Assembly (NCBI RefSeq): GCF_000155595.1
Contig: NZ_DS989904.1
Location: 256,477-320,476 of the forward strand
Direction of reading: 5' to 3'
DNA length: 64,000 nt
From: Synechococcus sp. PCC 7335
GTDB lineage: Bacteria; Cyanobacteriota; Cyanobacteriia; Phormidesmidales; Phormidesmidaceae
The position numbers and the translations under genes are program-made. Under the pieces are notes generated by a model. It was given only the letters and a program-made list of their open reading frames with translations. It did not search any database and was not told where the DNA came from. Below, piece after piece: positions 25,565 through 34,503 of the stretch (position 1 is the stretch's first letter; each line of letters starts with the position of its first letter).

Positions 25565-25718
25565 TCGCGCTGCAGCCTATAAAATGTATCACACGATGCG
25601 CCTAGATGGGAGGGCCACTCTTTCAAAGTATGAATGTCTGCTAAAGGGCTGATAGTGAGCGTGCTGAAGCGGAGAAGACCCGATTGAGAACAGCATTAAG
25701 AACGGCGTACAGGTTAAA

Positions 25719-26438
25719 ATGTCGCCTATGAGAGATCTAACGCGCGCCAATATTAATCACTACAAAACCCTGGGTATCACTGAAAGTGCGAGTCAGACTC
25801 AGGTAAAACAAGCGTATCGCCAGCTAGCTAAGCAGTTCCACCCCGATAGTCAAAACCGAGGGGCAACTAACGAAAAGATTGCATTGGTGAATGCAGCTTA
25901 TGAGGTATTAGGCGATGTTGATGCGCGCCAGCAGTACGACGTGGAACGGCAGCTAGTCGCAAAGTCCAAGCAGCGAGAGCGGACTTCTAGGACGGTAGAG
26001 TCTCAAAATCAGTATCGAAAGCGAAAAACAACTCGCGTAGACTCGGCGACAATTGAACAGTGGCTTCGTCACGTTTTCAACCCAACCGATCGGCTAATTG
26101 ACAAGATTATTAAGCCTTTGAAAGCAGAAGTGCGATCGCTCTCTGCGGACCCCTTTGACGATGAGCTAATGGAAGCTTTTCAAACCTATGTGGAGACTTG
26201 CCGAGAGAATCTAGAAAAGGCTCAAACAGCCTTCAAATCGATGCCTAACCCAGCGGGTGTAGCAGGAGCAGCGGCAAATATGTATTACTGCTTGAATCAG
26301 CTAGAAGACGGTATAGAAGAGATAGAGCGATTTACCTATACCTATGACGAGCACTATTTACATACAGGGCAAGAGCTGTTTCGCATCTCAGCCGGGTTGC
26401 GCAAGGAGGCAAAGGCGGATGTTAAAGCAGCACTCTGA
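25719..26438 (+). CDS. J-domain (DnaJ-like) protein
   Basis: A 239-residue protein with an N-terminal J domain (about residues 13-75). The HPD motif that stimulates Hsp70/DnaK ATPase is seen in LAKQFHPDSQNRG, after QVKQAYRQ. Instead of the zinc-finger and substrate domains of DnaJ, it has a basic linker (KRKKTTRV-type residues) and a helical C-terminal region of about 130 residues that I do not recognise. It is therefore a specialised DnaK partner whose client is unknown. ATG codons at 25719 and 25728 are both possible. Confidence 0.88.
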   Translation: MSPMRDLTRANINHYKTLGITESASQTQVKQAYRQLAKQFHPDSQNRGATNEKIALVNAAYEVLGDVDARQQYDVERQLVAKSKQRERTSRTVESQNQYRKRKTTRVDSATIEQWLRHVFNPTDRLIDKIIKPLKAEVRSLSADPFDDELMEAFQTYVETCRENLEKAQTAFKSMPNPAGVAGAAANMYYCLNQLEDGIEEIERFTYTYDEHYLHTGQELFRISAGLRKEAKADVKAAL

Positions 26439-26622
26439 CTTCGCCGCCACTCAGCTACCGGAAGGTGTTGGGACTTAGTTTGCACTTAAAGTTAGCCCTT
26501 AGAATGACAATCAGCGCTGTGCTAAGCGACAGCGAAGGAACAAAACCCGACTGTTCCTAGTCAGCGCGAAGTTGCTACAATATCCGTTCGTATTGTTTGG
26601 CCGCTGTTGGGCCTTTCCTATC

Positions 26623-28023
26623 ATGGCTCTTCCTGTTGTCGCAATTATTGGTCGCCCGAACGTCGGAAAATCTATGCTGGTGAATCGGTTTGCTGGGGGG
26701 CGGCAGTCGATTGTATTTGATCAGCCGGGTGTGACTCGTGATCGCACTTATCAACCTGCCTTTTGGAAAGACCGCGAATTCTTAGCGGTAGATACAGGCG
26801 GACTGGTGTTTGATGACGACACTGAATTTTTGCCCTACATTCGTGAGCAGGCGATGACTGCGCTGAGTGAAGCAGCCGCGGCGCTATTTGTGGTGGATGG
26901 GCAGATTGGACCGACAGAAGGCGATCAAGAGATTGCCTCTTGGATGCGATCGCAAAATATTCCGGTCGTATTAGCAGTTAACAAATGCGAATCGCCTGAT
27001 GAAGGCATTATCCAGGCTGCTCAGTTTTGGGAATTAGGCCTAGGTGAACCCTACGCTGTTTCAGCCATTCATGGTAGCGGCACGGGCGAGCTGCTTGATG
27101 CGCTAGTAGAACATCTGCCCCCTGCCGATCAGATCGAGACGGTAGACGAATACCGAGTAGCTATCGTCGGACGTCCTAACGTTGGCAAGTCCAGTATTCT
27201 TAATGCCTTTGTCGGGGAAAACCGGTCGATCGTTAGCCCTATTTCTGGCACCACGCGCGATGCGATCGACATGGTAGTCACTCGCGGTGACGGCGATGAC
27301 CAGAAACGCTATCGATTGATCGATACAGCCGGGATTCGCAAGAAAAAGAATGTAGATTTTGGCCCAGAATATTTTGGCATCAACCGAGCGTTCAAAGCGA
27401 TTAAACGAGCGGACGTGGTGTTGCTCGTTATCGATGCCTTAGACGGGGTTACAGAGCAAGACCAAAAATTAGCTGGCCGCATAGAAGAAGAAGGGCGAGC
27501 CTGCGTGATTGTGGTCAATAAGTGGGACGCAATCGACAAGGACTCTCATACTATCTATGAGTTTGATAAAAAGATTGAGGCTAAGATTCACTTTTTAGGC
27601 TGGGCGAAGCGGCTGTATGTCAGCGCGTTGACCGGACAGCGTCTGCCCAAGATTTTGGATGCGGTAGATATGGCAGTTAGCGAGCATCGTCGCCGGGTAA
27701 GTACGTCTGTAGTCAACGAAGTTTTAGAAGATGCGGTAAGCTGGCATACGCCACCGACAACCCGGCAAGGCCGACAGGGACGAATTTACTATGGAACGCA
27801 GGTGCGATCGCAACCGCCTTCTTTTGCACTGTTTGTGAACGATCCTAAACTGTTTGGTGAAAGCTATCGTCGATACATTGAAAAGCAGTTTCGCCAGAAC
27901 TTAGGGTATGACGGTACACCGATTCGATTACTGTGGCGGGGCAAGAGCGTGCGTGATGTAGAGCGCGCCCATAGTTCTAGCAATGGGGCGAACCGAGCGA
28001 CAAAGGTTCGCTATCTAGGCTAG
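26623..28023 (+). CDS. der: Ribosome biogenesis GTPase Der (EngA)
   Basis: A 466-residue protein with two tandem GTPase domains and a C-terminal KH-like domain, needed for 50S subunit assembly. Domain 1: P-loop [13 protein letters not shown] near residue 10, DTGG switch II and NKCE. Domain 2: [12 protein letters not shown] near residue 184, DTAGIRKK and NKWD. The C-terminal [20 protein letters not shown] is typical. The ATG at 26623 fits the family N-terminus [10 protein letters not shown]; the longer upstream frame has no family support. Confidence 0.97.
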   Translation: MALPVVAIIGRPNVGKSMLVNRFAGGRQSIVFDQPGVTRDRTYQPAFWKDREFLAVDTGGLVFDDDTEFLPYIREQAMTALSEAAAALFVVDGQIGPTEGDQEIASWMRSQNIPVVLAVNKCESPDEGIIQAAQFWELGLGEPYAVSAIHGSGTGELLDALVEHLPPADQIETVDEYRVAIVGRPNVGKSSILNAFVGENRSIVSPISGTTRDAIDMVVTRGDGDDQKRYRLIDTAGIRKKKNVDFGPEYFGINRAFKAIKRADVVLLVIDALDGVTEQDQKLAGRIEEEGRACVIVVNKWDAIDKDSHTIYEFDKKIEAKIHFLGWAKRLYVSALTGQRLPKILDAVDMAVSEHRRRVSTSVVNEVLEDAVSWHTPPTTRQGRQGRIYYGTQVRSQPPSFALFVNDPKLFGESYRRYIEKQFRQNLGYDGTPIRLLWRGKSVRDVERAHSSSNGANRATKVRYLG

Positions 28024-28108
28024 TCGCTAGATCAGCAGAGTCGGTTTGATCAGAACCAAGGGTTATCAACGGCTAAGTCTTGAGGATTTGAGTGAGTAAG
28101 AGTTCTAA

Positions 28109-29059
28109 ATGGATTTACTGCGATCGCTCCCTATTGGTCTGTATTTAGAACAGCCAATCACCTGGCTACATAGGCTTGATCCTAGGGTCAAAGTAGCTTG
28201 GCTGCTGAGCATACTGCTAGCGCCGATCTTGGCCAATTCAGCTTGTCGAGTGGCCATCGTCGCTTTTTTGGTATTACTGACCATCAGCGCTCGAATTCCT
28301 TTACGGGTCTGGCGTCAGCAGATGGGATGGCTGCTATTATTAGGCGCGTTAGTGACTGGCCTACTGCTGATTATGCCTGATGGTATTGCAGTGTCTCAGC
28401 AGCCAAGGCTTCCCACCGAGCAGATGATTCAAGCTTGGCCAGAGCCGCTAGCGGCCCCTGAGCTATTGCCAGAGATGCCGACTGCGACTAACTATCGATA
28501 CGATCTCTTCGATTGGCAGCTGACTCAGCTTCCCCCCTTTAGTTTTTCGATTCAGATCACGCAGCGATCACGTCGAATCGCCATCAAAATCAGCACCTTA
28601 CTATTCACGCTGCTCTACTCCACTACCTTGTTTTTATTGACCACCGCCCCCGAAGAGATCACGGAGGCCTTTGAACTGCTGATGCGGCCACTGCGAGTAT
28701 TCAAGCTACCGGTCACTGAAATCGCCCTCACGCTGACGCTTGCCCTGCGCTTTATTCCGCTGGTTTTAGAAGAAGTGCAGAATCTAGTCCGTTCTATTCG
28801 CACTAGAGCGATCAAATGGCAAAAGCTAGGTGTTCGAGGAGCGATGCAGATTTGGCTGATGGTAGCCGAGCGGCTGATCCAAAATTTGCTGCTGCGGGCA
28901 GAACAGATCTCTAGTGCCATGCAGGTCCGGGGGTTCACAAGTCCGAATACGCACAGAGTGGTCTGGCACCAAATGCGTTTGAGCTGGCGGGATTGGCTGG
29001 TGCTAAGTGGACTAGGATTATTTTGGTGGAGCCGGCTAGCCTACGGAGGCGTAGCTTGA
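28109..29059 (+). CDS. EcfT/CbiQ-type transmembrane component of an ECF transporter
   Basis: A 316-residue membrane protein. The N-terminal LHRLDPRVKVAWLLSILLAP is the family opening, and the C-terminal coupling helices include VQNLVRSIRTRAIKWQ and LLLRAEQISSAMQVRGF (the conserved A-R-G motifs that contact the ATPases). Energy-coupling-factor transporters take up vitamins or metal ions, but no substrate-binding S component or ATPase is nearby, so the cargo is unknown. It follows der by 85 bases and its stop overlaps the TTG start of the next gene, indicating one operon. Confidence 0.9.
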   Translation: MDLLRSLPIGLYLEQPITWLHRLDPRVKVAWLLSILLAPILANSACRVAIVAFLVLLTISARIPLRVWRQQMGWLLLLGALVTGLLLIMPDGIAVSQQPRLPTEQMIQAWPEPLAAPELLPEMPTATNYRYDLFDWQLTQLPPFSFSIQITQRSRRIAIKISTLLFTLLYSTTLFLLTTAPEEITEAFELLMRPLRVFKLPVTEIALTLTLALRFIPLVLEEVQNLVRSIRTRAIKWQKLGVRGAMQIWLMVAERLIQNLLLRAEQISSAMQVRGFTSPNTHRVVWHQMRLSWRDWLVLSGLGLFWWSRLAYGGVA

Positions 29060-30717
29060 GAGGACTATCTCCTTGCTCCATATATTACTGGCAATCTTTG
29101 CCACTAGAAGAAAGAACGGGTTCGGATGTTTTTGCTGTTCTTTTTGAGCCTCAAACAGCTCAGCCAGGACCTGCTGGCATCGCAACTCTATTAGAAAGTC
29201 CCCATCCGCTACCAGATGATTTTTCATCCAATCAATCTGTATCTAGTCAAGTAGCTAAGCTCGCTCGCTATTCAATCTGTGCAGGCCCCCCTCGAAGCGT
29301 AGATAGCCAAACTCAGCTTTGGACACCTCAAATTGGGCATATTGTTCCCTTCTTAGAACAGTTGGGTACGGTAGAGGCACCTCGCTCTGCTGTCTTGATT
29401 GAGAAAAAATTAGCGAAAGATGTCCTACCAGAACAGTTGCCTTTCATCGGAGGATGGCTAGGATGGCTAGGCTATGACTTAGCTTGGGAGATTGAGCAGC
29501 TACCGTGGCTAAAAGAAGACGCCCTTCCCTTTCCTGTTGCCTTTTGGTACGAACCGACTGAATTTGCTGTGGTTGATCACCAATTGCAGCGAGTGTGGTT
29601 AGCCGCGGAAAGTATCGATCAGCTCTTTGATCTAAGTACAAAGTTTCTCAATGCGAAGTTGCCAACCAAGGTGGGATCAACTGGATCTATAGTCAGCTCG
29701 ATTCCTGAGCAGGATGACTTTGGTAAGACCTCGCCGCCAGTATCCCCATCATCTATATATGAGGGATCTATATATGAGGGATATAGAAGAGGGGATAGAG
29801 ATAAAGGCATAGGCTGGAAATATATAAACGCAGAGAACAAAGATCGCAACCAGAGCGGGCAAAGGACGCAAAGTTTAAGACTTGAGACCCAAAAAGCAGA
29901 ATTTATGGCGGCTGTGGCCAAAGCAAAGGCTCACATCAAAGCGGGCGATGTTTTTCAAGTTAATCACTCTTTGCGGTTTCAGGCGCAGACAACGGCTGAT
30001 AGCTGGAGTGTGTATCAGGCGTTGCATACTATCAATCCTTCACCTTTTGCCAGCTACTGGCATACTCCGTGGGGATCGGTAGTAAGCTGCTCTCCTGAAA
30101 GGTTAGTGCAGGCAGAAGGGGGTAGAGCGCAGACCAGGCCGATTGCGGGAACGCGCCCTCGAGGGCAGCATCGATATGAGGATGAGAACTATGCAAAGCA
30201 GCTACGGGGCGATCGCAAAGAACAGGCTGAGCACATCATGCTAGTTGACCTAGAGCGCAACGACCTCGGCCGAGTATGCCAGTGGGGAACGGTACAGGTA
30301 GAAGAGCTGATGACCATAGAACGCTATAGCCATGTGATGCATTTGGTCAGCAACATAGTCGGCAAACTAACGCCGGAGTGTTCAATGGCACAGCTTATTG
30401 TGGCACTGTTCCCTGGTGGGACAATTACAGGCTGTCCGAAGGTTCGCTGTATGGAAATCATTGAGGCACTAGAACCTGTCAGACGCAGCCTCTTTTATGG
30501 CTCATGTGGTTACTTGGATCGGCGGGGGCGGCTAGATCTCAATATCTTGATTCGGACGCTGTTACTATCAACCTTAGATAAATCGGATAGCCCAGATAGC
30601 GCAACGACCGTTTGGGGACAGGTGGGGGCTGGCATCGTCGCAGACAGCGAGCCTGAAAAAGAGTGGGTTGAGTCTTTGCAAAAAGCCAAAGCTCAACTGC
30701 TGGCACTAGGGCTGTAG
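29056..30717 (+). CDS. Anthranilate/aminodeoxychorismate synthase component I-like protein (TrpE/PabB family)
   Basis: A 553-residue chorismate-binding enzyme. The start is the TTG at 29056, because GGAGG lies 6 bases upstream and the codon overlaps the EcfT stop (TTGA). An N-terminal domain is followed by the catalytic domain with PIAGTRPRG, HIMLVDLERNDLGRV and FPGGTITGCPKVRCMEIIE. The Ala in PIAGT favours TrpE over the Lys of classical PabB, but the surrounding PRG is PabB-like, so both anthranilate and 4-amino-4-deoxychorismate synthesis are possible. A charged linker of about 50 residues, partly made by a 15-base duplication (SIYEG twice, 29751-29780), separates the domains. No glutamine amidotransferase partner is adjacent. 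Confidence 0.85.
   Translation: MRGLSPCSIYYWQSLPLEERTGSDVFAVLFEPQTAQPGPAGIATLLESPHPLPDDFSSNQSVSSQVAKLARYSICAGPPRSVDSQTQLWTPQIGHIVPFLEQLGTVEAPRSAVLIEKKLAKDVLPEQLPFIGGWLGWLGYDLAWEIEQLPWLKEDALPFPVAFWYEPTEFAVVDHQLQRVWLAAESIDQLFDLSTKFLNAKLPTKVGSTGSIVSSIPEQDDFGKTSPPVSPSSIYEGSIYEGYRRGDRDKGIGWKYINAENKDRNQSGQRTQSLRLETQKAEFMAAVAKAKAHIKAGDVFQVNHSLRFQAQTTADSWSVYQALHTINPSPFASYWHTPWGSVVSCSPERLVQAEGGRAQTRPIAGTRPRGQHRYEDENYAKQLRGDRKEQAEHIMLVDLERNDLGRVCQWGTVQVEELMTIERYSHVMHLVSNIVGKLTPECSMAQLIVALFPGGTITGCPKVRCMEIIEALEPVRRSLFYGSCGYLDRRGRLDLNILIRTLLLSTLDKSDSPDSATTVWGQVGAGIVADSEPEKEWVESLQKAKAQLLALGL
29751..29780. repeat. In-frame two-copy 15-base repeat in the TrpE/PabB-like gene
   Basis: ATCTATATATGAGGG is repeated perfectly and doubles the residues SIYEG in the interdomain linker. 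Confidence 0.8.
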
Positions 30718-31041
30718 ATACCATAGGAAGACCCTTTAAAGAGACTTAAATGACACAGTCAAGCTAGCTAGTAACGTAATTTCTACAAAATTCTGGGGAA
30801 AACGCTGTAAACTCCACTCATGCAAAGATACAGCTATACAATTAGCTGCCTACCGACACAACATCGACGGGCAGTATAGGAAAGTAAAGAAGAATGCTTA
30901 CTTTGCCAGTAAAGTTGCCAGTTGCCCTGTAACGGGTTAGCCATGAGCATGTCCTTAGCAACGCTACGTAAGCCATATAGAGACAACCTTAGAAGAATAA
31001 ATTTCAACATTTCTTTGTTCTCACTACCTCCCGAAGCTTGA
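30718..31041. other. Intergenic region upstream of pipX
   Basis: These 324 bases are without a gene. I found no perfect GTA-N8-TAC box and no clear promoter. Short direct repeats of TTGCCAGT occur near 30903-30925. Confidence 0.4.
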
Positions 31042-31308
31042 ATGAGTACCGAAAACTACCTAAACCATCCAAACTTTGGCCTACTGTTTAGAGTTTGCAT
31101 AGCTGGTGAGGGACAAGAGCTATTTGCGACACTATATGCCCATCGGCTGTTTTTTATCGTGAGAAACGATAGGAGTGGACTATCATTCGAGCCGATTGGC
31201 CGAGTTGAGTCAAAGCAAATAATTGAGCAGCGATTACGGCTTATTCGTCGTACGGGCCATCAGACAGAATACGAGCACCTACAAAAAACATATAAGCAGA
31301 CTTTCTAA
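31042..31308 (+). CDS. pipX: PipX, PII-interacting co-activator of NtcA
   Basis: An 88-residue protein with the full PipX fold: an N-terminal Tudor-like (KOW) half (NYLNHPNFGLLFRVC; QELFATLYAHRLFFIV) and two C-terminal helices (RVESKQIIEQRLRLIRR; EYEHLQKTYKQTF). In cyanobacteria PipX binds NtcA with 2-oxoglutarate and boosts NtcA-dependent transcription under nitrogen limitation, or is sequestered by PII at low 2-oxoglutarate. pipY starts 2 bases after its stop, so the two are co-translated. This pipX-pipY linkage is conserved in cyanobacteria. Confidence 0.97.
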   Translation: MSTENYLNHPNFGLLFRVCIAGEGQELFATLYAHRLFFIVRNDRSGLSFEPIGRVESKQIIEQRLRLIRRTGHQTEYEHLQKTYKQTF

Positions 31309-31310
31309 GT

Positions 31311-32003
31311 ATGTCCCTTGGGCCGTCTCATTTAGGATCAAAAGACGAGTTATCTGCTCGGTTAGCTCACATTCGGCAGCAGGTTCCCCCTTCTGTGCGA
31401 ATCATTGGTGTTACCAAAACTTTCTCGTCTGATATTGTTCGCCAAGCCTATGACGCTGGCTTCAGAGAATTTGCGGAAAACAAAGTGCAAGAAGGAATAG
31501 CTAAACAGGCTAAGCTAAGTGATCTTACGGATATCACTTGGCACTTCATCGGCCATATCCAGTCGAACAAAGCGTTGAAAGTAGTCGAAAACTTCGACTG
31601 GATTCACTCGGTAGATAGTCTAAAGCTAGCAGCACGGCTCAATCGACAGGCGAAGTCTTTGGGTAAGCGACCTAGCTGCTGTCTACAAGTTAAGCTAGCC
31701 CCGGACCCAGCTAAAACTGGATTTGAAATAGAAACACTCTTGTCTGGACTAGCCGATCTAGATCAGCTATCGGCGCTTGATATTCGCGGGCTAATGGTGA
31801 TTCCGCCATACGGACTAACCAATGTGCAAGTTCGAGCAATCTTTGAAAAAGGTGCAGCGTTGGCACAAGAGATTGCTGGGCGATCGCTAGTCAATATAAA
31901 GATGGATCAGCTCTCGATGGGAATGTCTGGCGATTTTGAGCAGGCGATCGCAGCTGGTGCCACTATGATTCGGATTGGCCGCGGGCTGTTTGGGCAGCGA
32001 TAA
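31311..32003 (+). CDS. pipY: PipY, YggS-family pyridoxal-phosphate homeostasis protein
   Basis: A 230-residue single-domain PLP-binding TIM barrel of the YggS/PROSC family. The PLP Lys is in IIGVTKTF near residue 38. Other family segments are FAENKVQEGIAKQ, WHFIGHIQSNK, LMVIPPYG and LSMGMSGDFEQAIAAGATMIRIGRGLFG, which end the phosphate-binding site. It buffers PLP and influences amino-acid and keto-acid pools rather than catalysing a known reaction. Its start lies 2 bases after pipX. Confidence 0.96.
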   Translation: MSLGPSHLGSKDELSARLAHIRQQVPPSVRIIGVTKTFSSDIVRQAYDAGFREFAENKVQEGIAKQAKLSDLTDITWHFIGHIQSNKALKVVENFDWIHSVDSLKLAARLNRQAKSLGKRPSCCLQVKLAPDPAKTGFEIETLLSGLADLDQLSALDIRGLMVIPPYGLTNVQVRAIFEKGAALAQEIAGRSLVNIKMDQLSMGMSGDFEQAIAAGATMIRIGRGLFGQR

Positions 32004-32612
32004 AATTGACTACACTTTGTGACTACGCTTCTCTAAACTCTCTTAGCTTTATAGCACTTCGCCTTATAGCACTTCGGCTAACGTCTCTTTTCTAAACGTG
32101 GCAAAGAACGCACAAAAAACTCTTGACATATTATCAAAACCATGGCGTAATGCTGATGACTCTAAAATTGAGTGTTCTAGAAAACTAAGTAGCTAACTCC
32201 GGTATCCTCTAATACGTTTTGGCATGTAAATGTCACAGTCGTATGTAGGAAAAAATTTTATAAGCCAAAGTAGTCAAAGTAGAAAGAAATCCAGGACTTT
32301 ATTCCTAATAATTTATTTTTAGCTCAACTTTGATGACTACCTTTGGCTATAAATCAAAACTTCTGTCATTTACGAATTCTCACTTGGACACAGCGGTCTT
32401 CTTGTTAGCTGACCTTAGTAGCTAGAGGCTCGTTGGTAGGCCACGTTAACAACTATTGTTAGCGATGAATGGACTACATTCTGCTAGTAAAGAGGGAATT
32501 CCATTCAGAAGAACTTAGTTTTATTGACACAATTCTACGTAGCGCTTTTAATAACCTAGTTACCGCGTAGGGTCATGCCAGGTCATCAATAATCGTGTTG
32601 GAGCAAAAGTTA
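32004..32612. other. Long intergenic region upstream of sepF
   Basis: These 609 bases contain no gene. They hold a two-copy 15-base repeat (TTATAGCACTTCG units, 32049-32078), a TTGACA at 32123-32128 with only a poor -10 17 bases on, a chance-like GTA-N8-TAC at 32202-32215, and a large imperfect inverted repeat at 32257-32353. Confidence 0.5.
32257..32353 (+). repeat. Large imperfect inverted repeat upstream of sepF
   Basis: The left arm TTTATAAGCCAAAGTAGTC (continuing AAAGT) at 32257-32280 pairs with the right arm AACTTTGATGACTACC and TTTGGCTATAAA at 32326-32353, with small bulges. The loop is about 45 bases and AT-rich. It could fold in a long sepF leader, or mark a former mobile fragment. 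Confidence 0.5.
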
Positions 32613-33224
32613 ATGAGTGGTCTAGTTGGGAAGATTAAGGATTTTGTTGGATTGAATGGTCTAGCAGACTACGAGTATGAGTACGAAGAAGTAGAAGGCG
32701 ATGAGTATCAAAACCTCTACGAAGAAGAGAATACTGAGTCTGAAGCCCACGTACCCCCAATGCCTATTGAGGAGATGGAGCGTCCTGCCCGTCGACGTAT
32801 TCGTGAAAGAGTGCTATCTACTGAATCTGGAATGGTGTCAATGAACAACGTGATTGGTATGCCCGGTACAACAAATGGAATGTCCGAAGTGATGGTGATG
32901 GAACCACGCACGTTTGAAGAAGTACCACAAGCCATTCGGGCTTTGCGCGAGCGTAAGTCTGTCGTGCTCAACTTGACTATCATAGATCCTGACCAAGCTC
33001 AACGCGCTGTTGACTTCGTCGCAGGAGGTACCTACGCTATGGATGGCCATCAGGAACGTATCGGCGAGAGTATCTTCCTCTTCACGCCTAGCTGTGTTCA
33101 AGTCAGTATGCCGACCAGAAGCGAAGATAGTTTTATCGACCAAGAAACTGAGAACGACTCTCACGAGGCTATACCGACGCCTGCATGGGCAACTGCAACT
33201 GAGCAAATCGTTCGGATGGCATAG
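32613..33224 (+). CDS. sepF: Cell division protein SepF (Cdv2)
   Basis: A 203-residue protein that binds FtsZ and anchors the division ring. The ATG at 32613 gives the expected N-terminal amphipathic membrane-targeting helix ([16 protein letters not shown]) and has GGAG 9 bases upstream; a GTG at 32595 is less likely. An acidic, Tyr-rich linker follows (residues 15-50), then the SepF core from about residue 95 ([60 protein letters not shown]). The C-terminal tail is acidic. It lies between pipY and proC, a cyanobacterial arrangement. Confidence 0.95.
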   Translation: MSGLVGKIKDFVGLNGLADYEYEYEEVEGDEYQNLYEEENTESEAHVPPMPIEEMERPARRRIRERVLSTESGMVSMNNVIGMPGTTNGMSEVMVMEPRTFEEVPQAIRALRERKSVVLNLTIIDPDQAQRAVDFVAGGTYAMDGHQERIGESIFLFTPSCVQVSMPTRSEDSFIDQETENDSHEAIPTPAWATATEQIVRMA

Positions 33225-33244
33225 ACTGGCATAGTACTATGGCC

Positions 33245-33395
33245 AGCCTAGCGCTGACTGCTCGCTAGGCTAGCTAACAAACTAGCTAAAAAATAGGTTT
33301 GTCCAGTGCTTGGTTAACTTCAGTATCTTCACTCTAGTATCACAGAGTGAAGCTAAAGTCACTCTAAGATTAGGCTCATAGATAATAGGCCTAAT
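33245..33395 (+). other. Three consecutive stem-loops between sepF and proC
   Basis: AGCCTAGCG/CGCTAGGCT (33245-33271), CTTCACTCT/AGAGTGAAG (33327-33352) and ATTAGGC/GCCTAAT (33369-33395) are perfect stems of 9, 9 and 7 pairs. The first is placed as a terminator of sepF, though no T-run follows. The other two may form a small RNA or a leader for proC. The rest of the spacer to 33586 shows nothing else. Confidence 0.5.
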
Positions 33396-33586
33396 AGGCA
33401 TTGAGATTTCATAGAGGCTAGCTTATAAGCTGACAAAACCAAACCAACACAGTCTGGCAAAGCAAAGAGCTTTATCACTTTATTTCTTAGATACTTCGAA
33501 AAGCGCTGTTACCAATAGGATGACTTCTCCTGATGTAGTGGCTATTCGCGGTATGCTATGGATGAAATTTGGTGAGGGCTGTGTTC

Positions 33587-34417
33587 TTGTCTGTAAGACT
33601 TGGCATTATCGGTGGCGGGGTGATGGGCGAAGCCCTGTTATCCCGCCTTCTTGGTCAGGGCCTGTATACCGCTGAAGAAGTGGTACTTAGTGAGCCTTCG
33701 CCCGAACGCCGGCAGGTACTCTTCGAGCAGCATTCAATCAAGACAACAGATAACAATCGAGAAGTCCTTGAGGCGAGTAATGTTGTGTTACTTGCTATCA
33801 AGCCCCAAGTTTTTGACATAGTTTCTAAGGACTTTCAAGGTGTGCGCTGTGAGATACCGCCTTTGGTCCTTTCTATTCTAGCTGGGGTGCCCCTGTCTAA
33901 GCTGGAATCGGCAATGCCTGGCTGGCCTGTCGTGCGAGCGATGCCGAATACACCTGCTACAGTAGGCCGTGGGATGACAGCGATCGCGCTCGGGACTCGT
34001 ACGCTTACCGAACACGGTGATCTCGCTCAGAAAATCTTCGCGGCGATGGGACAAGTGGTGAAGGTACCCGAAGCCATGTTAGATGCGGTCACCGGACTCT
34101 CTGGCTCTGGCCCTGGCTATGTGGCAATCGTGATCGAAGCACTAGCAGATGGCGGGGTAGCTGCTGGCTTACCCCGGGCTATTGCCAATCAGCTCGCATT
34201 GCAGACTGTACTAGGGACCGCTGAGCTGATTCAGAAAACAGGGATGCATCCAGCTGAGTTGAAAGACCGGGTAACAAGTCCTGGTGGAACAACAATTGCG
34301 GGCATTGCCTGTCTAGAGGAATTAGGATTGCGCTCTGCTTTGATCGAGGCGGTACGAACAGCCAGTTCGCGATCGCGTGAGCTAGGTAAGCCTGCGAATG
34401 GAAAGCCACTTAGCTAA
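33587..34417 (+). CDS. proC: Pyrroline-5-carboxylate reductase
   Basis: A 276-residue NAD(P)H-dependent enzyme for the last step of proline synthesis. The dinucleotide-binding motif RLGIIGGGVMGEALLSRLL starts near residue 4. Other family segments are VLLAIKPQVFD, RAMPNTPATVGRGMTAIA, GLSGSGPGYVAIVIEALADGG and DRVTSPGGTTIAG. The TTG at 33587 gives the usual N-terminus MSVRLGIIGG and has GAGGG about 9 bases upstream; in-frame GTG and TTG codons lie further up. The sepF-proC order is conserved in cyanobacteria. Confidence 0.95.
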   Translation: MSVRLGIIGGGVMGEALLSRLLGQGLYTAEEVVLSEPSPERRQVLFEQHSIKTTDNNREVLEASNVVLLAIKPQVFDIVSKDFQGVRCEIPPLVLSILAGVPLSKLESAMPGWPVVRAMPNTPATVGRGMTAIALGTRTLTEHGDLAQKIFAAMGQVVKVPEAMLDAVTGLSGSGPGYVAIVIEALADGGVAAGLPRAIANQLALQTVLGTAELIQKTGMHPAELKDRVTSPGGTTIAGIACLEELGLRSALIEAVRTASSRSRELGKPANGKPLS

Positions 34418-34503
34418 AAGTCACCGAGCAAATAAAACGCTAGCTTAAGAAGACAGTCTGATCAAAACCCATCCGAAAGTGTAAAGATAATTGGCCTGAG
34501 ACC

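Noticed and set aside
32202-32215. GTATCCTCTAATAC, a perfect GTA-N8-TAC upstream of sepF
   Set aside because: No TAN3T box at 20-24 bases on either strand and it lies about 400 bases from the gene; such matches are expected by chance in a window this long.
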